Made by a program: the position numbers and the translations under genes. This document shows, piece after piece, positions 8,463 to 17,491 of a stretch of DNA of 40,075 nucleotides. Numbering within the stretch: position 1 is the stretch's first letter; every line of letters begins with the position of its first letter. The DNA is from an uncultured Saprospiraceae bacterium (GTDB taxonomy: Bacteria; Bacteroidota; Bacteroidia; Chitinophagales; Saprospiraceae). The stretch lies in assembly GCA_937918905.1 (NCBI GenBank), contig CAKZSH010000072.1, forward strand, positions 1-40,075. The letters run 5' to 3'. Below the pieces are notes generated by a model. It was not told the origin of the DNA, did not search any database, and worked only from the letters and a program-made list of their open reading frames with translations.

Positions 8463-8614
8463 TAATTTTGAATGATGAATTTTGATTTTTAAATGATCTA
8501 AATTCGTGAAATTTTATTTACAAAAAACTCCTGCATAAAATTTATGCAGGAGTTTTTTATTTGTAGGTACAATGCAATTTTGAAATAATCAAAATCCATT
8601 ATTCAAAATTTTTA
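8463..8614. repeat. Imperfect inverted repeat enclosing the terminator
   Basis: AATTTTGAATGATGAATTTTGATT (from 8464) and its inverted relative AATCAAAATCCATTATTCAAAATT (ending about 8610) flank the terminator. One arm starts just after the acyl-CoA dehydrogenase stop, the other abuts the stop of the OmpA gene. Confidence 0.65.
8522..8558. terminator. Bidirectional terminator between convergent genes
   Basis: Perfect 18-bp arms 8522-8539 and 8541-8558 (core CTCCTGCATAAA) with A and T flanks on both sides. Serves the acyl-CoA dehydrogenase and OmpA-family genes. Confidence 0.9.
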
Positions 8615-10240
8615 TTGTAAAAACGCAAACTCAACTCTTCTATTCAACATCTTTCCTTCTTCAGATGAATTATCATGTTTAGGTTCAGAAGCACCAAACC
8701 CTTCAAATGACATTCTGTAAAGATCAATACCTTGAGCAGCTAAATATTTATAACATCTTCTTGCACGTCGCATTGAAAGTGTATCATTTAAATCCATATC
8801 TCCAGTATCATCAGTATGCCCTTTGATCTTTAAATTATAATGAGGATTAGCTTTCATCAATCTTGCAACTTCATCTAACTTTCTAGTTTCCTCATCAATA
8901 ATTTTTACTCGAGTATTTCTGAAATATACATCTTCTACTAAATAAGTGTAAGTATTCACAACTGGCGGAGCAATTTCTTCACCTTTACTTACAAGTACTT
9001 CTGGGCATCCTTTATTACTATGAATACCTGCTGTACTAGGACAATTATCATAGCGATCAGCGATACCATCTCCATCACGATCTGGGCAACCATTTGTACT
9101 ATTCAGACCTGGGGTCTCTGGACAATTATCAAAGGCATCAGCAATGCCATCTTTATCTGTATCAGGACAACCATTAACGTCTCCTTTTAAGTTAGGACAA
9201 TTATCTGCTATATCATAAACACCATCGCCGTCAGTATCATCAGGACAACCATTACTAGCTAGTGAACCTGCAAGTTCAGGACAGTTATCTTTATTGTCAG
9301 CGATACCATCTGCATCATTATCAGGACAACCTCCAAGTGCTTGTGCTCCAGCTAATTCAGGACATTCATCGTTGATATCGGCAATGCCGTCTGCATCCGC
9401 ATCAGGACAACCATTTAGGCTTTTCTCTCCAGCTAGATTAGGGCAGTCATCTTTAAGGTCTGCAATACCATCCGCATCTGCATCAGGACAACCTCTAAGT
9501 GTACCTACTACTAAAGGACATTGGTCTCTATCATCGTTAATTCCATCACCATCTGTATCCACAAATTTTGGAGGGATAGATCCAATTTTATACCCTAAAG
9601 TAAGACCACCAAATACGAACCAGTCATTTTTATCAGCATTTGCTGATTCACTAATTCCATCTAGGTAATCTGTTAAAGGAAAATGACTTGAAGCTTCTAG
9701 CCCAAGTGAAATTCTCTCTGAAAGATCCACATTAATACCTCCTCCAATTGGGAAAGAAAAATGACTCGCAGGATAATGACCTGGTTCCAATTCAACAGCA
9801 TTGGCATCTAACTGAGCCAAGTTATTGGTAGGGTTAGTAAATGCAGCTCCAATCCCTGCAAAAATATAAGGTCGAATTTTTGTTCTTTTAGTCGTATTTC
9901 CTAAAAAATGCCATTCAGGTGTAAAAGATACTTCAACAACTGGTGTTGAGAAATTTAAAGCTCTGTTAGCACGCCATGCTGCCTCATTTGTGAAATTTAA
10001 ATCATCACCCTTAAGTTTCGTGTAAAAAACGTTACCTCTTAAAGTAAACTTACGATTCAAATGGTATCGAGCATATAAGCCGCCACCTACTTGTGTTTGT
10101 TTGAAAGAGTATACTTTTAATGAAGCTAAATCTCCTTGGTAATTGGCTCCTCCTAGAAAAAGTCCTATTTCGCTTTTTTGTTGTGCTGATAATAGGAAAG
10201 GGAAGCTGAATAAAAATGTAAGTAATATCAGTTTGTTCAT
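8612..10240 (-). CDS. OmpA-family outer membrane protein with thrombospondin type 3 repeats
   Basis: I take the ATG at 10240 (MNKLILLTFLFSFPFLLSA), which begins directly with a signal peptide; an upstream ATG at 10279 would add 13 residues before it. From that start (542 residues): an outer-membrane beta-barrel-like N-terminal domain (about 20-220, DUF6089-like), seven Asp-rich calcium-binding TSP3 repeats (about 228-413, pattern DxDxDGIxDxxDxCP), and a C-terminal OmpA peptidoglycan-binding domain (about 430-542; IKGHTDDTG, RRARRCYKYL, NRRVEFAF). It likely tethers the outer membrane to the cell wall. Repeat number can vary by recombination because the repeat DNA (9002-9559) is self-similar. 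Confidence 0.92.
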   Translation of the reverse strand: MNKLILLTFLFSFPFLLSAQQKSEIGLFLGGANYQGDLASLKVYSFKQTQVGGGLYARYHLNRKFTLRGNVFYTKLKGDDLNFTNEAAWRANRALNFSTPVVEVSFTPEWHFLGNTTKRTKIRPYIFAGIGAAFTNPTNNLAQLDANAVELEPGHYPASHFSFPIGGGINVDLSERISLGLEASSHFPLTDYLDGISESANADKNDWFVFGGLTLGYKIGSIPPKFVDTDGDGINDDRDQCPLVVGTLRGCPDADADGIADLKDDCPNLAGEKSLNGCPDADADGIADINDECPELAGAQALGGCPDNDADGIADNKDNCPELAGSLASNGCPDDTDGDGVYDIADNCPNLKGDVNGCPDTDKDGIADAFDNCPETPGLNSTNGCPDRDGDGIADRYDNCPSTAGIHSNKGCPEVLVSKGEEIAPPVVNTYTYLVEDVYFRNTRVKIIDEETRKLDEVARLMKANPHYNLKIKGHTDDTGDMDLNDTLSMRRARRCYKYLAAQGIDLYRMSFEGFGASEPKHDNSSEEGKMLNRRVEFAFLQ

Positions 10241-10573
10241 GTTGTTATGGGAATTTTTATAAAATAAATTAATGTTCATAATTTCTCTCTTAATAAAATA
10301 TACAAAATGGGTTACATAAATGAGCCATACTCATGAATATGCATGTTTGGTTAATAGGGGGAGGATGAACAGTTTAGAAATGTAAGAAAAAAAAGGTGAT
10401 AGAATTAATGTCTAGGATAGTTAGGTGAAAAGGGTTACTTTCGACATTAAGTGTGTAAATCTCATTGCTTTTGGAAACGCAAAGATATAAAAAAATATTA
10501 TTTATTATTTCTAATATTTGATGTTTTTTCAAAAACTTAAATACAAATTACAATCTTTTTAAGAAAAAAGAAA
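10241..10573. other. Divergent control region (OmpA gene / suhB)
   Basis: It contains a minus-strand TATCTTTG box (10480-10487). I see no gene and no strong hairpin. The part next to suhB is very AT-rich and shows no exact plus-strand TAnnTTTG. Confidence 0.4.
10480..10487 (-). promoter_or_regulatory. Putative promoter -7 box (TATCTTTG) for the OmpA-family gene
   Basis: Exact match on the minus strand; it would give a leader of roughly 230 bases. No convincing -33 element. Confidence 0.4.
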
Positions 10574-11383
10574 ATGAATTCACAAAAATTAGAAGACATA
10601 ACTAAAAAAACGATTAAAGAAATAGCTTCGGTAGCTAGCTTTATCCGCAATGAATTAGAGCAAGTAAATCCCCAAGATATTGAGACCAAAAGTCTAAATA
10701 GCCTAGTTAGCTATGTCGATAAAAACGCTGAAATACAGTTGGTAAAAAAGCTCGAAAAAATTGTACCTCAAGCTACATTTTTAACAGAAGAAGAAACCAT
10801 TGCTCAACAAGAAGGAGATTATAGATGGATAATTGACCCATTGGATGGGACTACCAATTTTTTACATCAACTTCCTTTTTTTTCCATAAGTGTTGCATTG
10901 GAACATAAAGGGGAAATTATCTCTGGAGTAGTATATGAAGTCATGCGGAAAGAATGTTTTTATGCATGGAAAGATGGCGGCGCATTTTTAAATCAAAAAA
11001 AAATCACAGTCAGTAAACGAAGTCAGATAGAAGATACCTTAATCGCAACGGGGTTTCCTTATTATGATTATCGAGGTGTTGAATCTTATTTTAAAGCCTT
11101 AGAATTTTTTATAAAAAATACCAGAGGTGTTCGTAGATTTGGATCAGCTGCTTTGGATTTAGCATATGTTGCCTGTGGTCGTTTTGATGCTTATTATGAG
11201 TATAGTTTAAATGCTTGGGATGTTGCAGCAGGGGTGATTTTAGTCAAAGAAGCAGGAGGGAAATTATCGGATTTTCAAGGTGGAAATAATTATATTTTTG
11301 GTAAAGAAATGATTGCAGCAAGTCCATCTGTTTTTAAACAAACTTTAGACGTTGTAAGCAATGCATTTGATGAAAATCGGTAA
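10574..11383 (+). CDS. suhB: Inositol monophosphatase family protein
   Basis: Mg-dependent, Li-sensitive phosphatase family that hydrolyses inositol phosphates or related sugar phosphates. The 269 residues are typical. Metal-binding residues are visible: E72-E74 (TEEE), D88/D91 in DPLDGTTNF (88-96) and D216 in AWDVAAG (215-220). Substrate could also be a nucleotide such as PAP (CysQ-type); the sequence WDVAAG favours IMPase/SuhB. It starts a rightward series suhB-permease-nadD with gaps of 101 and 78 bases, possibly one transcript. Confidence 0.9.
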   Translation: MNSQKLEDITKKTIKEIASVASFIRNELEQVNPQDIETKSLNSLVSYVDKNAEIQLVKKLEKIVPQATFLTEEETIAQQEGDYRWIIDPLDGTTNFLHQLPFFSISVALEHKGEIISGVVYEVMRKECFYAWKDGGAFLNQKKITVSKRSQIEDTLIATGFPYYDYRGVESYFKALEFFIKNTRGVRRFGSAALDLAYVACGRFDAYYEYSLNAWDVAAGVILVKEAGGKLSDFQGGNNYIFGKEMIAASPSVFKQTLDVVSNAFDENR

Positions 11384-11484
11384 AACTTACTTGTTTATCG
11401 AACAAAAACACCTGTGATTCTATTTTCAAATAATAACCTAAAAAAAGTAGCTACCTTAGGGCTTGCATAAAATTATCTATTCTA

Positions 11485-12723
11485 ATGAAACTCATAGAAA
11501 ATATAAAAATTGCCCTCAACAATGTTCGATCTAATTTACTTCGAACCATTATTACTATGTTGATTATTGCGTTTGGGATTACTGCATTGGTTGGTATTTT
11601 AACTTCCATTGACAGTATGATATATTCTATGAATGATAGTTTTTCAAATATGGAAGCGAACTCTTTTCGTATCGAACCTAAGCGAGATGGAGTAAGTGGG
11701 CGACGAAGAGGAAGACAAGCAAAACGAGGAGAAATTATTGATTTCAAACAAGCGATGGAGTTTAAAAAGAAGTATGATTTTCCATCAAAAATTGCAGTCT
11801 ATTGTTGGGGAACTGGAATTGCTACAGCAAAATTTGGAAACGAAAAAACAAATCCTAATGTAATGGTTTGGGGAGTAGATGATAATTATTTAAGTGTAAA
11901 AAGCTATGATATTGCAGTAGGTAGAAATTTTTCGGAGGCAGAAGTTATTAGCGGACAGAGTAAAGCCATCATAGGAAATGATATTGTAAAAGCATTGTTT
12001 GCAGATAATCCAGATCGTGCTTTAAATAAATATATTTCCGTAGGAAATGTAAAATATAAAATTATAGGTGTATTGGATTCCAAAGGTGCTTCAATGGGAA
12101 TGAGTCAAGATCGTAGAATTTTAATTCCCCTGGTTAAAGCAAAAACCTTGTATGGACATTCTAATAAAAACTATAGTATAGCAGTAGCCCTAAGTAGCTT
12201 AGAAAGAATGGAGGATGCTATTTCTGATGCCATTGGAGTGTTTAGAAATATTAGAAAACTAAAGTTGGCTCAGGATAATGATTTTGAAATCAGAAAAAGT
12301 GATGGCTTGATTGAGGTACTAAAAGAAAATACAGCAGTCATTCGATTGTCGGCAATTGGAATTGCATTGATTACATTATTAGGCGCAGCTATCGGATTGA
12401 TGAATATCATGTTGGTATCTGTAACTGAAAGAACTAAGGAAATTGGAATTTGTAAAGCACTAGGCGCTACTCGTAAAAATATTTTGACTCAATTTTTGAC
12501 CGAGGCAGTTGTCATCTGTCAGCTTGGAGGATTGGTTGGAATAGTCTTTGGAATTTTAGCAGGTAATATTCTAACCTTTATAATTGGAGGATCATTTTTG
12601 ATTCCTTGGGCATGGATTTTATTAGGCGTAACCACCTGCTTGGTTGTAGGACTAATTTCAGGATTGTACCCTGCCTTAAAAGCTTCAAGACTCGATCCTA
12701 TTGAGTCTTTACGATATGAATAA
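11485..12723 (+). CDS. ABC transporter permease (MacB/FtsX type)
   Basis: A 412-residue protein with the MacB layout: one N-terminal membrane helix (about 18-40), a large periplasmic MacB_PCD domain (about 45-275), and the FtsX domain with three helices at the C-terminus (about 280-400). The coupling region ERTKEIGICKALGATRKNIL is visible before helix 3. Such permeases act in lipoprotein release, export of peptides or mechanotransmission. The ATPase partner is not adjacent. The Arg/Lys-rich insertion (RRRGRQAKRGEI, about 73-84) is unusual but in frame. Confidence 0.92.
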   Translation: MKLIENIKIALNNVRSNLLRTIITMLIIAFGITALVGILTSIDSMIYSMNDSFSNMEANSFRIEPKRDGVSGRRRGRQAKRGEIIDFKQAMEFKKKYDFPSKIAVYCWGTGIATAKFGNEKTNPNVMVWGVDDNYLSVKSYDIAVGRNFSEAEVISGQSKAIIGNDIVKALFADNPDRALNKYISVGNVKYKIIGVLDSKGASMGMSQDRRILIPLVKAKTLYGHSNKNYSIAVALSSLERMEDAISDAIGVFRNIRKLKLAQDNDFEIRKSDGLIEVLKENTAVIRLSAIGIALITLLGAAIGLMNIMLVSVTERTKEIGICKALGATRKNILTQFLTEAVVICQLGGLVGIVFGILAGNILTFIIGGSFLIPWAWILLGVTTCLVVGLISGLYPALKASRLDPIESLRYE

Positions 12724-12801
12724 TCGTGAAAAAATATTATTAATTTTCCATTCCTTAATAACCTTCCTTGTAGGAAATTTATAATTTTAATTCTTTGGCA
12801 A

Positions 12802-13386
12802 ATGAGTAAAAAGAAGATCGGATTATTTTTTGGATCATTTAATCCTATTCATGTAGGACATTTGATTATTGGTAATTTTATGGCGACTCAAACAGATTTA
12901 GACGAGGTCTGGATGATCGTTTCTCCGCAAAATCCTTTAAAGAAAAAAAATACATTAGCACGAGATTTTGATCGATTACATTTGGTTCGGTTAGCTGTTG
13001 ATGAATGTCCAAATTTAAAAGCATCTAATATTGAATTTGATTTACCAAAACCATCTTATACCATTGACACTTTAACCTACTTAACAGAGAAACATCCCGA
13101 TAAAGAATTTGTGTTGATAATGGGAGGCGATAATTTAGCTACCTTGCATAAATGGAAAAATTACGAACAGATTTTAAAATACTATCAAGTCTATGTTTAC
13201 CAAAGACCAAGTTATGAACTAGGTGAATTAGAGCATCATCCCTCCGTCAAAACTTTTGAAGCTCCTTTGATGAAAATCTCGGCAAGTTATATTCGAAAAT
13301 GTATCAAAGAAGGACACTCCATTCAATATTTAGTTACCCAACCTGTATATGAATATGTGATGTCTAGCAGCATGTACAAGGCTTAA
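12802..13386 (+). CDS. nadD: Nicotinate-nucleotide adenylyltransferase
   Basis: Joins ATP and nicotinate mononucleotide to give deamido-NAD in NAD synthesis. At 194 residues it is of family length. The nucleotidyltransferase motif GSFNPIHVGH is at 11-20 and the second ATP motif ISASYIR at 159-165; PSYTIDTLTYL is the typical substrate loop. The stop codon runs directly into an inverted repeat with six GAAT units. Confidence 0.97.
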   Translation: MSKKKIGLFFGSFNPIHVGHLIIGNFMATQTDLDEVWMIVSPQNPLKKKNTLARDFDRLHLVRLAVDECPNLKASNIEFDLPKPSYTIDTLTYLTEKHPDKEFVLIMGGDNLATLHKWKNYEQILKYYQVYVYQRPSYELGELEHHPSVKTFEAPLMKISASYIRKCIKEGHSIQYLVTQPVYEYVMSSSMYKA

Positions 13387-13500
13387 TTTTGAATGAATGA
13401 ATGAATGAATGAATTTTGAATGCGACGAATATTATTGATACCAAACCTATTCAAGATTATCGTCATATTTAAAATTCATTCATTCAAAATTCAAAATTAA
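13384..13500. repeat. Inverted repeat with a (GAAT)6 microsatellite
   Basis: The left arm starts at the nadD stop codon (TTAATTTTGAATG...), includes six GAAT units (13391-13414), and is answered by an inverted arm ending AATTCAAAATTAA at about 13500. It separates nadD from the porZ promoter. The unit count differs between arms (six against about two), which points to slippage. Confidence 0.8.
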
Positions 13501-13551
13501 GTGGGTCGGTGAACTGACAGAAAGTATTAATGTTTTTACAGAAAACAATAA

Positions 13552-13559
13552 TACATTTG
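13552..13559 (+). promoter_or_regulatory. Promoter -7 box TACATTTG for porZ
   Basis: Exact TAnnTTTG match placed 35 bases before the porZ ATG; the T-rich TGTTTTTAC (13531-13539) lies where the -33 element is expected. Confidence 0.65.
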
Positions 13560-13594
13560 TAGTGTAGTTCTTTTTGAAATAAACTTATCGAAAA

Positions 13595-15937
13595 ATGACA
13601 AGCCGAAAAAATCCATTCTTCATAATCATTTTCCTTTTAATGAGCTTTAATTATCTTCAAGCTCAAACGGATATTAGCATTGGTGAATGGAAATCCCACC
13701 TACCTTATCAGATTGGGAAATATGTTACCCAAAGTAATGATGATATAATATACGCAACTGATGGTGGAGTGATTTACATTTCAAAACAAGATAATTCCAT
13801 TAAAACTTTAGATAAAAAAGATGGATTAAGTGGAGTGGGTATAGAACGCATTAAATATAATCAAGCCAATGATATATTAATGATAGCTTACTCTAATAGT
13901 ATTATTGATTTGGTTAAGCCACGTGAAATTATTACACTTTCTGATATTCAACGATTCAATAATATCTCTGGTGATAAAAGTATTTATGATATATTTTTAG
14001 ACTCGGATTCTACAGCCCTTTTAGCTACTGGTTACGGCATTTCAAAGATCAATCTAAATCAAGATATTTTTCTGTTCAGTACTTTTACAGGAGTTCCTAT
14101 TAATGGCGTTACCGTACATGATGATCTGATATATGCTACTACTGATGAAGGTACTTATAGAGCACCTAACCAATCGAATGTCAACCTTCAAGATTTCGGA
14201 ATTTGGGAATATTTAGACTCCATTAATGGATTTCCAAATGACTACTTCTCAGGTGAACTTATTTCATTTAATAACAACCTTTATTTAAATGTCGATACTG
14301 CACTTTATAGATATGAAAATGGAACATTAAATCATATTTACTCCCCTGAAAATAATTATAAAATTAATTTCCTCTCTGCTGATGGGGAACACTTAGTCGT
14401 AGGCTTAATTTGTGGAGATGGTGGCTGTGATGGAAGTTTAGTTTTTTTTGATACCAATGAAAATTTCTCTGAAATTCAGAATGATTGTGTTGACCGTCCA
14501 TCCCATGCTGTTCAAGATGAAAAAGGAGATTTATGGATAGCTGACGAATGGTACCGATTCCGTAGATATAATGTTACAAGTCAATTGTGTGATCCTGGTT
14601 TTGTTTTAAATTCTCCTTTTGTTGCAAAAAATTATGATCTAGCAATTAAAGATGGAGAGCTTTGGGTCACCGCAGGTGGTGTAGATATTCGAAAATATTT
14701 TCAATTTTGGTATGAAGGACTTTTTACTAAAATTGATGGCGAATGGAATTACTACAATCGTTTAAATCGACAAGATTTAGCAGGTACTTTAGATTTTTTA
14801 AGAATAGCATTTCACCCTGAGAAAGACATTACTTATATCAGTACTTACTTTGATGGTTTATTAAAATATGAAAATGATGTTTTTGAAATTTTTGATAACT
14901 CCAATTCTTCTCTTGGAAATAATACCATTAGCGATACTGCTCGAACTAGAGTGGCTGGATTAGCTTTTGATGATAATAATAATCTTTGGATTGCCAATAC
15001 TGCAGCTGATAGTGCAATTTCTGTTTTTACTGATGATGGGGAAATGATAAAATTTGCAATAGCTAGTAATGTGAATCCTGATCCGCCACTAGGACTTTTT
15101 GAGGTTGTAATTGATGACTTTGGCAATAAATGGTTTACTGTTGCTGAAAACTCCGCAGGACTTTTTGTTTTTAATGAAACAAATTTAGAAGTGACTGGAG
15201 ATGAACAAAGGAGCTTTATCTCAACAGCAAATAGTTCTCTTCCAACTAATAATGTCAATGCCTTAGCAAAAGATTTAGATGGAGATATCTGGGTTGGTAC
15301 AGGTGATGGAATAATTATTTTCGAATGTGGTAGTAATGTTTTTGATCGAGAACAATGTAAAGGCACTCGAAAAATTGTAGAGCAAGATGGAATACCCGCA
15401 TACCTTTTAGTAGGAGAAGATGTAAGAGCAATTACTGTTGATGGAGCTAATCGAAAATGGGTAGGAACAAATAATGGTGTCTTTGTACTCTCTGAAGATG
15501 GTGAAGAATTAATTGCAAGATTCAATGAAGATAATAGTCCAATTTTCGACAACTCCATAACTGATATTGAAATTGATCCAGAATCTGGAGAAGTGTATAT
15601 TGGTACTGAGGAAGGAATTATTTCCTATCGTTCTGATGCAACTTTAGGAGGAAATTTACATCGAGAAAATGCTTTGGTTTTTCCAAATCCTGTTCGCCCT
15701 GAATACGAAGGCCCTATCGCCATCAAAGGATTGGCAAGAGATTCTAATGTAAAAATTACTGATATTAATGGTCAATTAGTTTACGAAACCACAGCCTTGG
15801 GAGGTCAAGCTATTTGGAATGGAAGAGATTATACAGGAAGGAAAGCTGCTTCAGGCGTCTACTTAGTTTTGGGTACGACGACTAAAAATTTCGAAGAACC
15901 TGAAAGTATTGTCGCTAAAATTTTATTTATAAATTGA
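13595..15937 (+). CDS. porZ: PorZ-like type IX secretion component with beta-propeller
   Basis: In Porphyromonas, PorZ is part of the surface attachment complex (with PorU, PorV, PorQ) that processes T9SS cargo and links it to anionic lipopolysaccharide. The 780-residue protein has a signal peptide (1-24, ending LQAQ), two blocks of propeller repeats (WIADE, LWIANT, IWVGTGDG, KWVGTNNG), and a T9SS sorting domain at about 695-780 (FPNPV, DINGQLVYE, ASGVYLV). The N-terminal IGEWKSHLPYQIGKYVTQ and KDGLSGVGIERIKYN segments fit PorZ rather than a two-component hybrid sensor. It has its own promoter. Confident on family. Confidence 0.87.
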   Translation: MTSRKNPFFIIIFLLMSFNYLQAQTDISIGEWKSHLPYQIGKYVTQSNDDIIYATDGGVIYISKQDNSIKTLDKKDGLSGVGIERIKYNQANDILMIAYSNSIIDLVKPREIITLSDIQRFNNISGDKSIYDIFLDSDSTALLATGYGISKINLNQDIFLFSTFTGVPINGVTVHDDLIYATTDEGTYRAPNQSNVNLQDFGIWEYLDSINGFPNDYFSGELISFNNNLYLNVDTALYRYENGTLNHIYSPENNYKINFLSADGEHLVVGLICGDGGCDGSLVFFDTNENFSEIQNDCVDRPSHAVQDEKGDLWIADEWYRFRRYNVTSQLCDPGFVLNSPFVAKNYDLAIKDGELWVTAGGVDIRKYFQFWYEGLFTKIDGEWNYYNRLNRQDLAGTLDFLRIAFHPEKDITYISTYFDGLLKYENDVFEIFDNSNSSLGNNTISDTARTRVAGLAFDDNNNLWIANTAADSAISVFTDDGEMIKFAIASNVNPDPPLGLFEVVIDDFGNKWFTVAENSAGLFVFNETNLEVTGDEQRSFISTANSSLPTNNVNALAKDLDGDIWVGTGDGIIIFECGSNVFDREQCKGTRKIVEQDGIPAYLLVGEDVRAITVDGANRKWVGTNNGVFVLSEDGEELIARFNEDNSPIFDNSITDIEIDPESGEVYIGTEEGIISYRSDATLGGNLHRENALVFPNPVRPEYEGPIAIKGLARDSNVKITDINGQLVYETTALGGQAIWNGRDYTGRKAASGVYLVLGTTTKNFEEPESIVAKILFIN

Positions 15938-16042
15938 GGCCGGTCGCTGCGCTTGACGAATCGAATAATATTGATCTTCTCTGAGTCTTCGCAATTTGTT
16001 TCTTCAACACTTTGCGTAAAATTAAACTACCAATTTTCTAAC

Positions 16043-16088
16043 AAAAAAAACTCGTTCCGATTTGAATTTCGGAACGAGTTTTTTTTTT
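16043..16088. terminator. Bidirectional terminator porZ / bshA
   Basis: Arms 16043-16060 and 16069-16086 match perfectly (core CTCGTTCCGA/TCGGAACGAG), flanked by eight A on one side and ten T on the other, between convergent genes. Confidence 0.93.
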
Positions 16089-16122
16089 CAAAATTATTGG
16101 AATCCGTCAAGCGAAGCGTACG

Positions 16123-17256
16123 TCAATAAACTGCTGTCGCTAAAATGTGTTCATAATATTGTTCGTACTGAGGGAGGATATATTTGATGTCAAATTTTTC
16201 AGCATTATTCAATGCGTTTTTACTGAATTTTTTCAACATCTCATCATTACTTAAAAGTTGTATCGCATGTTTTGCCATAGAGTCTACATCTCCCACATCA
16301 CTTAAAAAACCAGTTTCTCCATGAATATTTACCTCGGGCAAACCTCCCGCATTTGAAGAAATTACAGGAACTTCACACGCCATCGCTTCCAAAGCTGCCA
16401 AACCAAAACTTTCATTAGCACTAGGCATGATAAACAAATCAGAAACAGCCAACAATTCTTCTACCGCATCTTGTTTTCCTAAAAATCTAATTTCATCACA
16501 TAGACCAATTTCTCTACACAATTCTTCCAAATTCCTTCTTTCAGGGCCATCACCTACTAGCAACAATTTACTTGGAATTTCTTTAAAAACTTGTTTGAAA
16601 ACATGGATGACATCCTGCACTCTTTTTACTTTTCTAAAATTAGACGTGTGGACTAAAATTTTTTCTCCATTTGGGGCAATCGCTTTTTTAAAATGATCTT
16701 TATTGATTTTTCTAAACCGATCAAAGTCAATAAAATTATGAATCACTTTGATCTCATTTTTTATATCAAAATTTTCATTCGTTTGTTTTTTAAGACTATC
16801 GGAAACGGCGGTTACACCGTCAGATTTATTGATGGAAAAAGCTACAACGGGCGCAAATGATTTGTTTTTTCCAACCAAAGTAATATCCGTACCATGCAAG
16901 GTGGTTACAACTGGAACATACTTTCCTTCTGCCAATAATATTTTTTTTGCCATGTACGCTACGGCAGCATGCGGTATTGCATAGTGAACATGTAACAAAT
17001 CTAAATTTTCATATTTGATTACATCCACCAGTTTACTCGCCAATGCTGTATCATAGGGAGGATACTCAAACAAAGGATAATCCTCTGCATTGACCTCATG
17101 ATAAAAAATATTCTCCTGAAAATGTTTTAGTCGAGCTGGCCGCCCATAAGTTATGAAATGAATTTTGTGCCCTTGCTTCGCTAAACCTAGACCTAGCTCA
17201 GTTGCAACAACACCACTTCCTCCATAAGTAGGATAACATACAATTCCGATCTTCAT
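16123..17256 (-). CDS. bshA: N-acetyl-alpha-D-glucosaminyl L-malate synthase
   Basis: First enzyme of bacillithiol synthesis; transfers GlcNAc from UDP-GlcNAc to L-malate. The 377-residue GT4 glycosyltransferase starts MKIGIVCYPTYGGSGVVATE, the N-terminal glycine-rich loop diagnostic of BshA. HVHYAIPHA (about 95-103), TTLHGTDITLVG (about 128-139) and the C-terminal ESFGLAALEAMA and NAGGLPEV motifs are present. Bacillithiol is made by many Bacteroidota. No other bsh gene is in the window. It lies convergent with porZ and is separated from the upstream cargo gene by a terminator. Confidence 0.95.
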   Translation of the reverse strand: MKIGIVCYPTYGGSGVVATELGLGLAKQGHKIHFITYGRPARLKHFQENIFYHEVNAEDYPLFEYPPYDTALASKLVDVIKYENLDLLHVHYAIPHAAVAYMAKKILLAEGKYVPVVTTLHGTDITLVGKNKSFAPVVAFSINKSDGVTAVSDSLKKQTNENFDIKNEIKVIHNFIDFDRFRKINKDHFKKAIAPNGEKILVHTSNFRKVKRVQDVIHVFKQVFKEIPSKLLLVGDGPERRNLEELCREIGLCDEIRFLGKQDAVEELLAVSDLFIMPSANESFGLAALEAMACEVPVISSNAGGLPEVNIHGETGFLSDVGDVDSMAKHAIQLLSNDEMLKKFSKNALNNAEKFDIKYILPQYEQYYEHILATAVY

Positions 17257-17420
17257 TTTATCGTGCCGTTTTAGAAGTTGTTATTTTTGATTCTTTGACA
17301 AATTCTATGATCAGTTAAAGAACGTTTTTTTTAATAAACTGTTTTTAAAAAAATCCCTAAAATGTATTTAATTGGTAAAATATTTAAATACTCACAGGAC
17401 AATTTTTGCCAAAAATAAAC

Positions 17421-17457
17421 AAAAAAAGGTATCCGAACTGTCGGATACCTTTTTTTT
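17421..17457 (-). terminator. Intrinsic terminator of the large T9SS cargo gene
   Basis: Arms 17421-17436 and 17441-17456 pair perfectly (GGTATCCGA/TCGGATACC) with A and T flanks. Lies 35 bases beyond the cargo-gene stop and upstream of bshA. Confidence 0.9.
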
Positions 17458-17491
17458 ATTACTAGTCAAATGAAAGTTTAACTAGTATAAT

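Noticed and set aside
9002-9559. Regularly spaced repeats that could suggest a CRISPR array
   Set aside because: They are in-frame TSP3 codons of varied sequence; there are no spacers or cas genes.
9294-9668. Plus-strand open frame of 124 codons
   Set aside because: Antisense shadow of the TSP3 repeat DNA; repetitive Pro/Ser/Ala composition is a by-product of the Asp/Gly repeat codons.
14845-15558. Minus-strand open frame of 237 codons inside porZ
   Set aside because: Antisense shadow; Ser/Leu-rich with no domain, while the plus strand carries clear propeller repeats and a sorting domain.
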